64,000 nucleotides of DNA from Allolobophora icterica (taxonomy: Eukaryota; Annelida; Clitellata; Crassiclitellata; Lumbricidae). The stretch lies in the NCBI GenBank assembly GCA_963556255.1, contig OY744610.1:10657477-10721476 (forward strand), read 5' to 3'. The translations under genes were made by a program, and so were the position numbers. Below the pieces are notes generated by a model. The model searched no databases. It was not told the origin of the DNA and saw only the letters and a list, made by a program, of their open reading frames with translations. Of this stretch, positions 34,861 to 46,332 are shown one piece after another; position 1 is the stretch's first letter; each line of letters starts with the position of its first letter.

Positions 34861-35302
34861 TATATGTGTCACAATCCATGAAAAGGTACCAAGTCTTAGT
34901 AATGGAGTTAGAGCTTTCAGGACAAAAGTGCATCATTACTGGACATAATTTAAAAAAAAATAAGTTAATATCCTGTCATTTCCCAAAGATATAAGGATTT
35001 AAACAACATATGAATTAATCGCTAATAAACATAAAATTTGAAGAAAATCAGCATTTAAAAGTTTGTACCACTGCACACACTGATAAACTAGAGTGTTAGT
35101 TTTGAAAAATTTTATGGTCAGTACCATGACTAATAACTGTCAAAAATAAAACTTGGTAACTTTTACCTAAAAAAATTTTTCGGGATTTTATGCAAACGGA
35201 AATTCTTAGGGTTAAAAAGACCCCAACCTCCTTTAAAGCTGTTTTCTGACGAAACTGTGAACTAAGACTTGGTACCTTTTTTTCTGGATTGTGACACATA
35301 TA
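34861..35302 (+). mobile_element. 442-bp MITE with ~35-bp terminal inverted repeats
   Basis: TATATGTGTCACAATCC..GGTACCAAGTCTTAG at the left is mirrored by CTAAGACTTGGTACC..GGATTGTGACACATATA at the right, differing at a few positions. A TA duplication as in Tc1/mariner is compatible with both edges, but the TATA context makes it ambiguous. No transposase. Bases 34538-34860 and 35303-36020 show no gene. Confidence 0.75.
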
Positions 35303-36019
35303 AAGTACTGGAAGAGCAATATAGAGGTATCTACGTCTACATGTATTCTAACATTTTGTGGACCATAGGACGTTACTTCTTTCTCCCAAACAGCGTGCAA
35401 GCCACAAAGTGTAAATGTGATCTTATATATTACTATTTAAATAATAATTTGTACAGCGCCTCGGTTGGCAGTGAACTCATAAAGGAGGGCTACGAAGCAG
35501 GAGGTTGAGGTTGAGGAGGAGGCGGAGGAGGGGGAGGGAAACGTAATCGCAAGAATCGTATTCGTAATTGTAATGTCGGTATCTCCTAAGCGCTACTTAA
35601 ACCAGAACGCCGGACATTAGCCAATCGTAATTTACTAATACAGTACAACTGAAATTTGAAAATACAAAAAGCCCCAATATGAAAACAAAACTTTTCTTGA
35701 AGAGGAAGCCAATGTAAAGTTTTAAGCACGGAGTTTATGTGTACCCATCCGTCATAAATATTTATGCCAGATTAGGCCTAAGCCCACAAATCAGTTCTTA
35801 TTGCCCCCGACTTATCATTATTCAATCTGATTATCTTTGTCTAGTCATACCTAAAACAAGAACTGTTACTGTGAACGAGCTTTTCGTTTGCTGGAACTAC
35901 TTTTTGTAACTCTCTCCCTGTGTCTGTGAACTCTGCTCAGTCGCTTGTGTGAGGGAGGGGATAGAGTAATTGTAACATTCATGGCTAGAAGAGTACTAGA
36001 ACGCGGTTCAAAACCCGTA

Positions 36020-36396
<377 letters not shown>

Positions 36397-37216
36397 TCGT
36401 TCTCAACTTGAACTTTACCTCATTCAAATTGCTTATCCACCACATTCTGTCTCTCTGTCTTACGAACTGATCTTTTGCATATTGACCAGAATGCGGCTTA
36501 GTTTTGGTGTGCAATCGGTTGATGCCTTGCATATTATAAACCGGCGCAATAGAAGTTACTAGTTACAATTACACATATATGCACACAAGCGTAACACTTC
36601 CATGTGAACTTTATGTCGACTTCAACGGGTCAAAGACTATCTCAAGATTCGTTAATGTTTAACGACACTCTGTCGTAACAAAGATGATTAGCGTTGCCCT
36701 CCTCATTTCTCCAGGCTTGGGACTGGCACTGTCAGAGTATGAGCAGTGGCGAAGTTTACTACCACAAGATGTTCGAAGCAGGACTTACATAGCATCGGTA
36801 AATCTTTTTGAAAGGTATCTTAACGCAGCCTCGTATTAGTAAATGTAACTAATTTTTAACGAAAATTTACATCTGCTACAGCCAATGACGTTCAGTTTAT
36901 AAAAAGACAGAGAGTTGATGGATTAGTAATTCCATTTGGCCTAACAGAAGCTCTCCATCTACTTTCCTGATCTCTGACTTTCACCCATATTTCGACCCGA
37001 CCCAAATAAAGCCTATATACAATCTAGTCCCCGGAACCGCCGCCGCCACTAAATCCTCCAGTCGAAACCAGTCGTAAGCTATCGACTGCTAACGACGTTG
37101 TTCATTAATACTTATGGCTTAAATCGCGGTCTCCGTGTTTCGATTTTTGACAAAGACATCCGCAAGAGGACAGGAGCAACACTTGCTTATAATGTATGAG
37201 TCACAGTGCAACAGCC

Positions 37217-38090
37217 TAATTGTAATTGTAATTGTAATTGTAATTGTAATTGTAACTGTAATTGTAATTGTAATCGAGAATTTATATAGCGCCACTCATA
37301 ATCAGAGGCGCTCCCGACCCGGGTCAGTGTCTTCACTGACAAAGAGAAATGTTTTCAGGCGCTTGCGAAACTGGGCAGGAGAGAGAGAGGAGGACAGGCC
37401 TTAAGCCTTGAGGGAGGCTGTTCCAGCTGGAAGGGCCCACGACCGCAAAGCTACGGGACTGGGCAGTAGCAGTGCGCATCCAAGGAACTAGCAAGTGGCC
37501 ACGGGCAGATGACCGGAGAGAGGCCCGACTAGAGCCCTGCGCCGGCCGCGCCGCGCCGCCGCCGCAGACATCTCGTGGGCGCCGCCGCCGCCGATTTTGT
37601 TTGTCGGACCATGGAGGTAAGCCTGTGTGTCATCATCGTATCGGTGAGACGAAACACCCATTGGGACCAAGAACCCCAGCTAGATCCGAGGTATATAGAA
37701 TGAACAGAAGGGGAGCGAGGACAAAGCCCTGAGGTAGTCCATACGGGATGTGGGTCCAAGGAGAGCGGGTAGGTCCAAAAACAACAGAAACAGAGCGATC
37801 AGTAAGAAATGAGCGAAACCAAAGAAGAGAAGAGTCAGCAATGCCAAAAGATTTAGATAATCGGTCTAAGAGGATGGTATGGTCTACAGTATCAAAGGGG
37901 CACTGATATCGTAAAGAGCAAGTAAAGTGACCTGGCCACGATCAAAGGCATGAAATACTTCAGCTAGAAGGCGCAGTATAAGCGATTCTGTCGAGTGGAA
38001 TTTCCTAAACCCAGACTGAAGAGTAGGCATTGTACGACTAATATAGTCTAACAATCGGTCGATGTCAGGGCGCCAGTTCTTTACTTACTT
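37217..38090 (-). mobile_element. L2-like LINE RT copy with (TAATTG)n tail
   Basis: On the minus strand, in order: LQSGFRKFHSTESL (~38030), HTILLDRLSKSFGIADSSLL (~37880-37820), GLPQGFVLAPLLFILYTSDL (~37735-37675), a shifted HRYDDDTQAYLHG (YADD box as YDDD, ~37630), then SFAVVGPSSWNSLPQ (~37445) and, after another shift, AQFRKRLKTFLFVSEDTD and GRERL with the ORF2 stop in CGGGAGCGCCTCTGA. The tail GGCGCTATATAAATTC then runs into about ten AATTAC units. A GC-rich block (37533-37612) replaces part of the ORF. The complete ORF end makes this the best reference for the LINE tail. Confidence 0.85.
37533..37612 (+). repeat. GC-rich hAT end fragment, third locus
   Basis: Begins TAGAGCCCTGCGCCGGCCGC, the same terminus as the 10666-12323 element, then CCGCCG runs and GATTTTGTTTGTCGG as at 10705-10722. 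The opposite inverted end is not present here, so this is a truncated or internally deleted copy inside the LINE. Confidence 0.7.
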
Positions 38091-38813
38091 CCTGCCCGAG
38101 TGGCGTCTGTAGCTTTGCATGACGTTACGAATCGTGTTCATCGTAAGGCAAGCGTGTGTGAATTGCAAGGAAAAATCAACTGAAAAAATTGTTCCGAATG
38201 TCTTTTCATAAGGAGAGACGAATTAAAATGATGGAGTTGACATAGGAATCAAGTTGATCGATGGTCCCTACTTTAAACTACAAGGTCATCCGATGATCGT
38301 ACAATGTCTCATCATCTTTTCTGGATTCCGTGACCACGAAACAATTATATAGACACCAAGATCGCCCTTCAAACACTTGTAGTTCCTACGAAACAATAAG
38401 TTTACCATAGCAGGTCAACTTACCTTGAACTACAAGGTCATCCGATGGTCTTACGATGTTGATTATGACTCTGTTGGATACCCACAACCCGGGGGAACCC
38501 ATCTTTGAATGAGAATTTCTCTTTGTGTCTTACATATACTGAGCTATTAATATTAGATAATCCAGATCAAGCGAACTTGAAAACAATGGTCATACGATGT
38601 TTCCTACAATGTTAGAAATATCTTCTTTGACTTTCTGACCCAGAAAATCTTCTCGTAGAATTTAAAATAAGTCTCTGTCAGTTTTTAGTTCCTGAGATTC
38701 CGGAGGGGGAGGGGATAAGCGCCCAGGCTGCGGAATACGTCGTCCGACTATAGGTTGTGGCACGAGGGTAAATCAACCGTAATAGCACTGGTAGCAGGAG
38801 AAAAGACAAGTCA

Positions 38814-39015
<202 letters not shown>

Positions 39016-39925
39016 AATAGTAACAATAAATGCAAAAGAATACAGCGTAATGCAATAGAAAAGACTACAATGCGGAGCAAAACAACAGCGCATTATGTAA
39101 TGTCACATGATAACGATTATTATAATGACCTATAAATTTTATGACTATGGTCAGGAAAATCCGCAAAGTACAGGTTTCACTTCCTCGTTGTACCACCATC
39201 AGAAACAATCGAATTCACTCAAGGTAACGTTGGAATACTTGTTATTTAAAAAAGATAATGTGATCCATTAGTGGATAGGTAATTATCTAACTCCATTTCA
39301 GAGGGACTTGCGCAAGATTTTATCTGTATTTGAAATTAGGTTCATGTAGAACGAACTCAAAGGATCCCATGATAGGCTATCCTTCTTTTTTCATCATTTT
39401 TTGGGTTAATAAAATTGTCCTACTTGAAAACAATCTTGGTTAACATCGCACAAAAAGGAATCAAATTTGTGTTCTCTTCTGTAGTCATTTGGTGTCTTCT
39501 TTAGGGCGAAGTCTCAAGTATCCATCGCAAAATAGTTGCGATATAGACCTACCTAAACAAGTTCCGTAAAATTAACAACAGGTTGCCATATTGCGGTCCT
39601 GCGTTTTGTGACTTTCGTTCAGCATTTCATTACATTTCATTTCATGGTGGTTTTAAATCATCTAGCCATAATGTCCCTTGGGATAGAATTGTGCTTAATA
39701 CAGTGCCATCTAGCCAAATAATAACTGATTGCTTTGGTACTTTTGACGTAATTTGCCATATTTGGCGGATCGTTAAGAACAATATTACATCAGCTTAATG
39801 GGTTTTACAATGACGGCGAGTTTCTCCTGTAGGCTATTAATAGTGCGCTAAAAATTATCTCCAGGCCTGCAGGCGCCCAAAGGCATTAAAGCGGCTAAGA
39901 TGTAGTTTCTGCCTTCGCCGATGAG

Positions 39926-40078
39926 AGTGGGTGTTGTCATTAACCTTTCTTGGTACACGACACTCGCCAGTGGGTGTTGTAGAACAGAGGTCCTTAACCT
40001 TTCTTGGTACACGACACACGCCAGTGGTGTTGTAGAACAGAGGTCCTTAACCTTTCTTGGAACACGACACACCTAAAC
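39926..40078 (+). repeat. Three tandem ~55-bp units at the left end of a hAT element
   Basis: CCTTTCTTGGTACACGACAC occurs at about 39946, 40000 and, as TTCTTGGAACACGACAC, at 40055; GTTGTAGAACAGAGGTCCTT precedes the last two. The repeated unit includes the host duplication TTGTAGAA plus the element terminus, so the array is a duplication across the insertion junction. Confidence 0.8.
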
Positions 40079-40231
40079 TTGCAACCAAATTTGGTGACAC
40101 ACCATGCAATCGTCATGATGACATATATGCATGTTGTTAAAATGTTAAAGAGTGAAACTAGTTATTTATTTAAAATTTTAAATTGTTAACATTTTAATGA
40201 TTGAAAATGTTGAAATTAAATTCTTTCTAGT

Positions 40232-40508
40232 CAGGACCGGTTTATCCACTAGGCACAGTAGGCACTGTGCCTAGGGCCTGCGAAACTTTCAGGGGCCTAC
40301 GAAAGTCTGAGAATCTGAAAATGATATTGTGAATGATTGACAGGGAAAATAGAAAAAGGAAATTTGCAAATAACATTTGTGAATGATGATTAAACATGTC
40401 TGTCAAGACATAATGTGAAAGCAATTAGCTTTTTTCAGATTTGGCACTTCAGTTGGGGTCTACCAATCACGAGTGCCTAGGGCCTACGACGACGGTAAAA
40501 CGGCCCTG
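40232..40508 (+). mobile_element. 277-bp hAT MITE
   Basis: Ends CAGGACCGGTTTA and AAAACGGCCCTG are inverted repeats; the 8-bp duplication TTTCTAGT is exact (40224-40231, 40509-40516). CTAGGGCCTRCGA motifs lie near both ends. Nested in 39985-41435. Confidence 0.87.
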
Positions 40509-40643
40509 TTTCTAGTGTCTACGTTAACTTAGTAACCGCTAATGGGAGTTTTGCTCCTGGATTTTTTCTGAATCACTTTTAAACGAGAATCCACAGTTTT
40601 TGTATGTGCACTACGTAAGCAGGCTGAGAGGGCATCTCCGACC

Positions 40644-40784
40644 AGTGATGGGCACTAAACTAATTTTTTTTAGTTAAACTTAAACTATTTTTCAACTAAA
40701 ATAAAATAATTTAACTAAAGTTTGCACCTGATTTTGGAAATAAGTTAACTAAACTAAAAATAGTTAAACTTTTTCCAACTTTTT
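40644..40784 (+). mobile_element. Truncated hAT-like MITE (CAGTGATGGGC end)
   Basis: Starts CAGTGATGGGCACTAAACTA, a widespread hAT MITE terminus, followed by TTAACTAAA-rich sequence. The expected right end is missing, cut by the LINE tail. Confidence 0.5.
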
Positions 40785-40895
40785 ATTGTATTGTATTTAT
40801 GCATTTATAAAGTGCCTCTCGCAGCACAACCTGATCAGAGGCGCTCCCAGTGCGAAGAGCCGCGCGAGAAAAGAAGTCTTAAGACAGCGAGAAGT
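40785..40895 (-). mobile_element. L2-like LINE 3' end
   Basis: The minus strand reads SRCLKTSFLARLFALGAPLI, then GAGAGGCACTTTATAAATGC and an ATACAAT tail, the LKTFLF...GGCGC...TATAAAT pattern of the L2-like tails in this window. Confidence 0.65.
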
Positions 40896-41597
40896 AGCAG
40901 AAATTCCCCCAGTTAGAATCTGAGAACGAGTCATGACAAACATTTTCACAATAACAGAGGTTAAGTGAACTATAATAATGCAGAGCCTCAATGACAATTT
41001 CATTTTCAAACTATGTAATGTGTACTATGTACCTACTACAGTTCTACCAGAAAATAAAGTAAGGAAGTTGCTAATGCAAACGATGATGCATCATGCAATG
41101 CAATGCAGCTCACTTTTCTTCAGTAATAAAACCAGTTACTCTTGACAATAATGATCAGAAACAGCAAGGCCAGTATCGACTTTTTATCTGGATCGTAGGA
41201 AAAGAAGGTGATCAAGTGAACAAAAGCGCCCCGACAAATGCGCTACAGAAAAACCCGACAAGAGCGCCCAAAAATCACCGACAAATGCGCCCCGAGCGAT
41301 GACGGACGTAGGCTGTGAGAATTCGCATTTACCATTATATTTCGCGACATATCAAAGACACACCATGTTTGCTCGACACACTATCGGTCGATTCGCGACA
41401 CAATAGCGACACACCAGTCCTGTTAAGAACCTCCGTTGTAGAAGATGCGGCTCGAAGGTCGGGTAATTTCATCTCAAAATAGTTTATCTGGAATATACCG
41501 AAGAAGAGAACTCTCCATCCGCCCTCAGATACCGTGGTAATGAACTTGTATCACTAAAAGCAGGTAGCTATCTAGGTCTCCCTCTCCGGAACGCTGA

Positions 41598-44500
41598 ATG
41601 GACTACTCTTCTTCTCCTCATAATCTGGTTATCAAGTCTACATGTAGAACGCTAAGGTACATGAAATTAGAAGACAGGCTGCGAGATATAAGTATTCCGG
41701 AAAGTTTGGACTTTCTCCCTGTTCTAAACGACATCACAGAATTTTTGCAGCTCGAACACAACATAGAAAGAGACCGAGAACCTAACACCTTCTCCGTTTC
41801 CATTAATGAACGAATCGCTTCAAATTGTCTAGTAAACATTATAGGTCGAAATGTTTGTGATAAAGGTGATTATTGGCATTTGATATGGGTGATAAAGAGA
41901 AGTCAGTTCCTCCTCCTTCCGCTGCTGACTGCTGCTGCTGCTGATGATGATGATGAATTTTTAAGAAGGAAATGTTTTTCACTTAGGATGACGGAATATG
42001 CGGATAAATCAAACGAAGAAATGGCATCCTGGTTCATTGTTAGCACATGTCAATTGCTTCCAAAGTCGATTCCTGTTGTCTCGGATCACTTGCATTACTT
42101 AATCGGGTCCCCGCCTTCTGCAAGTTCTGCACTAATAAATAATTCACAAATGTATTCGATTTTGTGTGGCAGCGCTGCAGAGTTCTATATACGACCGCTG
42201 AATACATGCATTGACGACATAGATATATTACACGCCAATGTTAGTGAGCTAGTCTTCAGTGGCGACTATCCAGTTTTGCCAAGTGATATGAGTGGCCTAG
42301 CCGATTCGATAGTATGCTACAAGACTGAAACATATGAGAGGTATCCAGGTTTTGTTCGATTACGAATTTGGAGGATAATGAACTACAGTTGGATATATAA
42401 AAAGTTCGAATTTACTCATATGTCTCTGACAAATAGCTACAGGGAGCAAACTATTCCAAATGCGGATGTCTATCGTTCGCTGGGAAGGAACCCGTTCCGA
42501 GACAAGGTTAGTGGTCCAGCAATTAAATATCGAACGCACACTGGTTTTAATTTCGGTTTCGATTCCGTCCCAAGCATGTGGTGCCCTCAATGGCCTCAAG
42601 AAGCCCAAGGTTGGTTTAAACGACCTAGAAGTAACGGATGGCCAACGATCGATAAAATCAACGAAGTAATACAAAATGGTTGTCATGTTGTCTACGTTCA
42701 GCATCGCTCTTGCAGAGAAGATAAATATCAGTGGAGATTTTCATTTTCAGTAGCAGAGGTACTTTTACTTCAGAGTTGGACTCAAACTCAGCAGATTGTG
42801 TATCATTTACTGAGATTCTTTGCAAAGAGAGAATTGTTACAAATAGATTGTCCAAAGGAGGATGAGGTTCTCTGTACGTATCATTTAAAGACGATGATGC
42901 TATGGACTTGCGAAGAGATATCGTCGGAATGGTGGAATTCCTCCTCTGTTATTGCGATCTGCAGTGAGTTGCTACGAAAGCTTTTAGAATGGCTAAAGAG
43001 GCGATGCTATCCACATTATTTTATTCCTGAAGCAAATTTATTTCATGAACCATTGAGCTCCACAATCCTTGACAGGACTGAAAGACGACTTAAGATATTC
43101 AGCAATTCTGGCATTCTCTGTCATTGGTTTGTAGAAAATTACATATTATCGTACATTTGGAAACATTTTAAGGTTGAAAGCAAAATGGGAGTGATGCCAC
43201 ATTTTATGTATTATACGATGCCTCTCTTTGCTTTTTGGAAAGTGAGTATATCAAAATCATTGGAAGTTTGGTTTGTTCACACATTTGCATTTTCTTATAT
43301 GAGCAGTCGTGATGCAATAAAAAACGGTTTAAGTTCAGGACTGCGCCAGAGCCTGAAATTTGGATGTGATGTAAGACGTTTTCAATCGAAAACAGAGACT
43401 ACGATGAAAGATCTTCCCACAATACAAAATGACTCATGTTTCAGGTACTATGAGATCCTAGTGTATATTTTGAATACTGCATACGGTCTAGGTTGCGGAC
43501 AGATTTCATGGGATAGTAGTCTGTTTGTTGAATTTGTAACCGAAATTTCAACACAACCTAAAATTGTAAGGTCCATGTATCATAACTTTCCGAAAACATA
43601 CACAACCCAAAGTTGTCGGTTTCAATTCCTGCGTGCTCAGAATCTCATGCTAAATTTAACTGGATCGAATAGTCGTCCGGAATTTCATCTACTTTCTCTC
43701 ATGTCAAAAGAGTTTCTTAGAGGAGCTCTAGAACACGAAGGGTCTGAATCAAAAGGCATTGTTCCTTCATCTTTGGCCTATCTGGCTGCTCTCTGTTTTG
43801 CCAGCTCAGACTACCAAAAAGCAATACGTTTCTGCTTGGCAGTTCCCGAAGATCAGAATTCTAAAAAGAATAGGGAAACACTGAATGCAGGGTGTTTATT
43901 GTTTATTGACGATGTCGCAAGAATCGTTGGATTGTATGTGCTTCATATGAAGATTACCGATAGTAATCCTTACTCCATGGAGAAACGGCTTTATCTTGAT
44001 CTGCGACTTTCACCAGAATTGTTTGCCCATTATATAGCTGTATTGTCTTCCGAAAGAATATCAAAACATTTGGATTTGGATCATGAATTACCAGATTCAG
44101 CATTTCCTATAGACAACTATGTGAAGGCTTTACTAAAACTTAAATGCATTGCTTCGATGAAATCACACACTCATTTCAATGTTAGCAGACAATGGATTTA
44201 TCGCAGAACAGATTCATTGACGGAAACCGAGACTACATTTGGAAATCCTATTAAAGAGGCAGTGACTGGTGTTCTTATGGAATATGCTTTAGAAAAGATG
44301 ACCTCATTCTACAATGTTATTCGCAAAGACTTTGGAATCCAGTGCAATACAGGTGACTGCTACCGTGCTTTGTACCTTTACAAGTTTCGGCAATACGATG
44401 AAGTGTTGAATTTATGTGAACGAATTCTTCATGAGCCTGATCTGCATAGCGATTTGAAGGAATTTTCATTTGCGAATGTTTTGTTGATGCCACCAATTGA

Positions 44501-44876
44501 CTCTTTTTTCGACAGAGATGTACAATCTTTGCTTGGATTTCACACAATCTTTTATTTTTTATTAATATTAAGTAATAAAAATAGGCGGAAACCTGAGTTA
44601 AATGACGATTCAACATTTGCACACGGGTTTGCCCAAATGATGGACGGTTTTTATAATGAACTCTTGTTTTTTCTTGATTGCCATTACTCCATTAAATGTC
44701 ACTATTTTCTTGGAAGACATTTTCTTGCACGATATTTGAAAGTCAGATGTTGTATCGACTGCAATCTTCCGCATACAGAAGCATTGACTGAATTTGCTGC
44801 TCAGAAAATTAATCTTCCGTTTGAACACATCATTCGCAGGTTTCTTCTACAAAAACTTCGTATTGTTAAAATATAA
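41598..44876 (+). CDS. Mab-21/cGAS-like nucleotidyltransferase with TPR-like C-terminal region
   Basis: A single 1092-codon frame with no introns. The nucleotidyltransferase signature is CGSAAEFYI with G191-S192, then the acidic triad start DDIDI (D206, D207, D209). The Mab-21 C-lobe follows: W379-R-F-S-F-S, YHLKTMMLWTCE (428-439) and YPHYFIPEANLF (471-482). Residues ~490-1092 form a long helical extension with TPR-like repeats, AYLAALCFASSDYQKAIRFC (~727-746) and CYRALYLYKFRQYDEVLNLC (921-940), and a LSPELFAHY block. This two-part layout is known from large gene families in invertebrates. Relatives such as cGAS and cGLRs sense nucleic acid and make cyclic dinucleotides; whether this one does is inference from the intact GS..DxD. 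An in-frame microsatellite encodes Ala-Asp runs (~115-121). A hAT element ends 163 bp upstream. The -3 base of the chosen ATG is T, a weak context. Confidence 0.85.
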   Translation: MDYSSSPHNLVIKSTCRTLRYMKLEDRLRDISIPESLDFLPVLNDITEFLQLEHNIERDREPNTFSVSINERIASNCLVNIIGRNVCDKGDYWHLIWVIKRSQFLLLPLLTAAAADDDDEFLRRKCFSLRMTEYADKSNEEMASWFIVSTCQLLPKSIPVVSDHLHYLIGSPPSASSALINNSQMYSILCGSAAEFYIRPLNTCIDDIDILHANVSELVFSGDYPVLPSDMSGLADSIVCYKTETYERYPGFVRLRIWRIMNYSWIYKKFEFTHMSLTNSYREQTIPNADVYRSLGRNPFRDKVSGPAIKYRTHTGFNFGFDSVPSMWCPQWPQEAQGWFKRPRSNGWPTIDKINEVIQNGCHVVYVQHRSCREDKYQWRFSFSVAEVLLLQSWTQTQQIVYHLLRFFAKRELLQIDCPKEDEVLCTYHLKTMMLWTCEEISSEWWNSSSVIAICSELLRKLLEWLKRRCYPHYFIPEANLFHEPLSSTILDRTERRLKIFSNSGILCHWFVENYILSYIWKHFKVESKMGVMPHFMYYTMPLFAFWKVSISKSLEVWFVHTFAFSYMSSRDAIKNGLSSGLRQSLKFGCDVRRFQSKTETTMKDLPTIQNDSCFRYYEILVYILNTAYGLGCGQISWDSSLFVEFVTEISTQPKIVRSMYHNFPKTYTTQSCRFQFLRAQNLMLNLTGSNSRPEFHLLSLMSKEFLRGALEHEGSESKGIVPSSLAYLAALCFASSDYQKAIRFCLAVPEDQNSKKNRETLNAGCLLFIDDVARIVGLYVLHMKITDSNPYSMEKRLYLDLRLSPELFAHYIAVLSSERISKHLDLDHELPDSAFPIDNYVKALLKLKCIASMKSHTHFNVSRQWIYRRTDSLTETETTFGNPIKEAVTGVLMEYALEKMTSFYNVIRKDFGIQCNTGDCYRALYLYKFRQYDEVLNLCERILHEPDLHSDLKEFSFANVLLMPPIDSFFDRDVQSLLGFHTIFYFLLILSNKNRRKPELNDDSTFAHGFAQMMDGFYNELLFFLDCHYSIKCHYFLGRHFLARYLKVRCCIDCNLPHTEALTEFAAQKINLPFEHIIRRFLLQKLRIVKI

Positions 44877-45155
44877 TTAAACAGTTTTGTCGTATCAGTG
44901 ACCAAATATGTGTTCACTGTAAGTTTACTTTGCGTGATATGTTATTCTAAAGAATGAACCTTGCTTCGAAGGTTTGTCGCGTCACCAGACTATTGACGGT
45001 TATCGATCAATCAAAGTTAAAAGAGAATCAAAGTAGTCTAGACGGTTTTCGCCCTTAATTGTAGTATGAAGACTTATGGGTGGAAACCTACACTCTGCCT
45101 CGTCAATGCGGAGATTAAAAGCTCAGCTGATATGAGCTTCAGACCCAAACAGTAA

Positions 45156-46332
45156 GGGGTCATCCATAAAGGACGTGTGCGGACCAGTGCGGACGTCCGC
45201 ATCTAAAATAAATTTCTAAATTTAAAAGTTTTCAAACATCTCCTTGTGTCAACCTTCCCAGAGAGACGAAAAGGTCAGTGAGGTGATTGCCTAAAACCGC
45301 ATGCCGTGTACTAGAACTTTAATACACTCTTGTTTTGAAAACTCTAAGAGGAATAACATGGTCGCTGAAATGCTGAGTTTCTTCTTGACTGCTTCAGAGA
45401 GGGAGGAAGTTATGATCTGACAGGCTAAAACATGTATTTCATCGTTCAAGACAGAAGGGAACAGGAATTGGAGACCTATGTTTAATGTAGATTTTTTTAA
45501 GTTGCTTTTTTAGTTTTTAGTTAACATAGGCTATATATATAACATAGTTAACATAGTTAACATAGTTAACATATATAACATAGTTAACATAGGCTATATA
45601 TATAAGGTGGATGCGAACGAGAAATACGACGGAGAATTACATTGGGGAAGACGGCAACGCAGGGACTGGAAAAAATATGGAAGGACAAATCAGTGAGTTT
45701 GGGAACGAAGACAAGAATTGTTAAAGCAATGATCTTACCAGTGGTGCTTTACGGATGCGAAACATGGACAAAAACCAAGGCATTGGAGAAGAAAATTGAG
45801 GCATGTGAAATGTGGATCTGGAGGAAAATGTTGAGGGTTTCTTGGACTGAGAAGAGAACTAACGAGGATATCCTGGAAGAAATAGGACACTGGAGAGGGA
45901 GTTTGACGTTGGGGCAGAGAGCGTCCAGGCAGAAGATGTCATACTTTGGACACGTGATGCGTGCAGATGGGCTGGAAAAGGAGATGATGTTGGCGTGTGG
46001 GGAGGGCAGAAGGAGGAGAGGACGACCAAGGAGGAGATGGATGGACGAGATACAGGAGGCATTGAAGATGAACATCTCGGAGCTGAGAGAGGCAACGAGA
46101 AATCGGAGCACATGGAGAAGGTTGACCATGACAGTCGCTAGGATTCAACGAATCGACAGCACAAGGTGACAAGGTGATATATATATGTTAGAATGACCGT
46201 TCATTTGCGTTTGCGTGCGGACGTCCGCAAAGGGGAAGGAATGGTTAGGTGAAATGCGGAAAAATGCCGGAAATGGGGAGGGAGGGATTCAAAGTAGGTC
46301 ATATTTTGCGGATGTCCTTTATAGATGACCCC
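45156..46332 (+). mobile_element. 1.18-kb TIR element (PIF/Harbinger-like) carrying a LINE C-terminus
   Basis: GGGGTCATCCATAAAGGACG at 45156 is mirrored by GTCCTTTATAGATGACCCC ending at 46332. Flanking TAA on both sides (45153-45155, 46333-46335) fits the 3-bp TWA duplications of PIF/Harbinger elements. Subterminal GCGGACGTCCGCA palindromes lie at both ends (45191, 46216). The interior has AACATAGTTAACATAG tandem units (45527-45605) and a LINE RT C-terminus (45642-46169). No transposase was recognised. Confidence 0.72.
45642..46169 (+). pseudogene. LINE ORF2 C-terminal fragment
   Basis: A 175-codon frame, open throughout: VKAMILPVVLYGCETWTKTK, then KKIEACEMWIWRKMLRVSWT, NEDILEEIGHW, SYFGHVMRADGLE and GRRRRGRPRRRWMDEIQEAL. 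These are the LYGCETW, RRMLRISWTD, GHxxR and GRPRxxWxD motifs at the C-terminus of endonuclease-RT LINEs. The RT core is absent, so it cannot act alone. It lies inside the TIR element 45156-46332 and is related to 25575-26100. Confidence 0.85.

Larger units (their letters stand above)
39985..41435 (+). mobile_element. 1.45-kb hAT-like element upstream of the Mab-21-like gene
   Basis: Left end CAGAGGTCCTTAACC (39985; duplicated at 40040) and right end GTTAAGAACCTCCG (to 41435) are imperfect inverted repeats. The 8-bp duplication TTGTAGAA is exact (39977-39984, 41436-41443). Internal ACACACC/GCGACACA motifs recur near both ends. It contains the 277-bp element at 40232-40508, a truncated MITE at 40644 and a LINE 3' tail at 40785-40890. 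The right edge is 163 bp before the ATG of the Mab-21-like gene. Confidence 0.8.
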
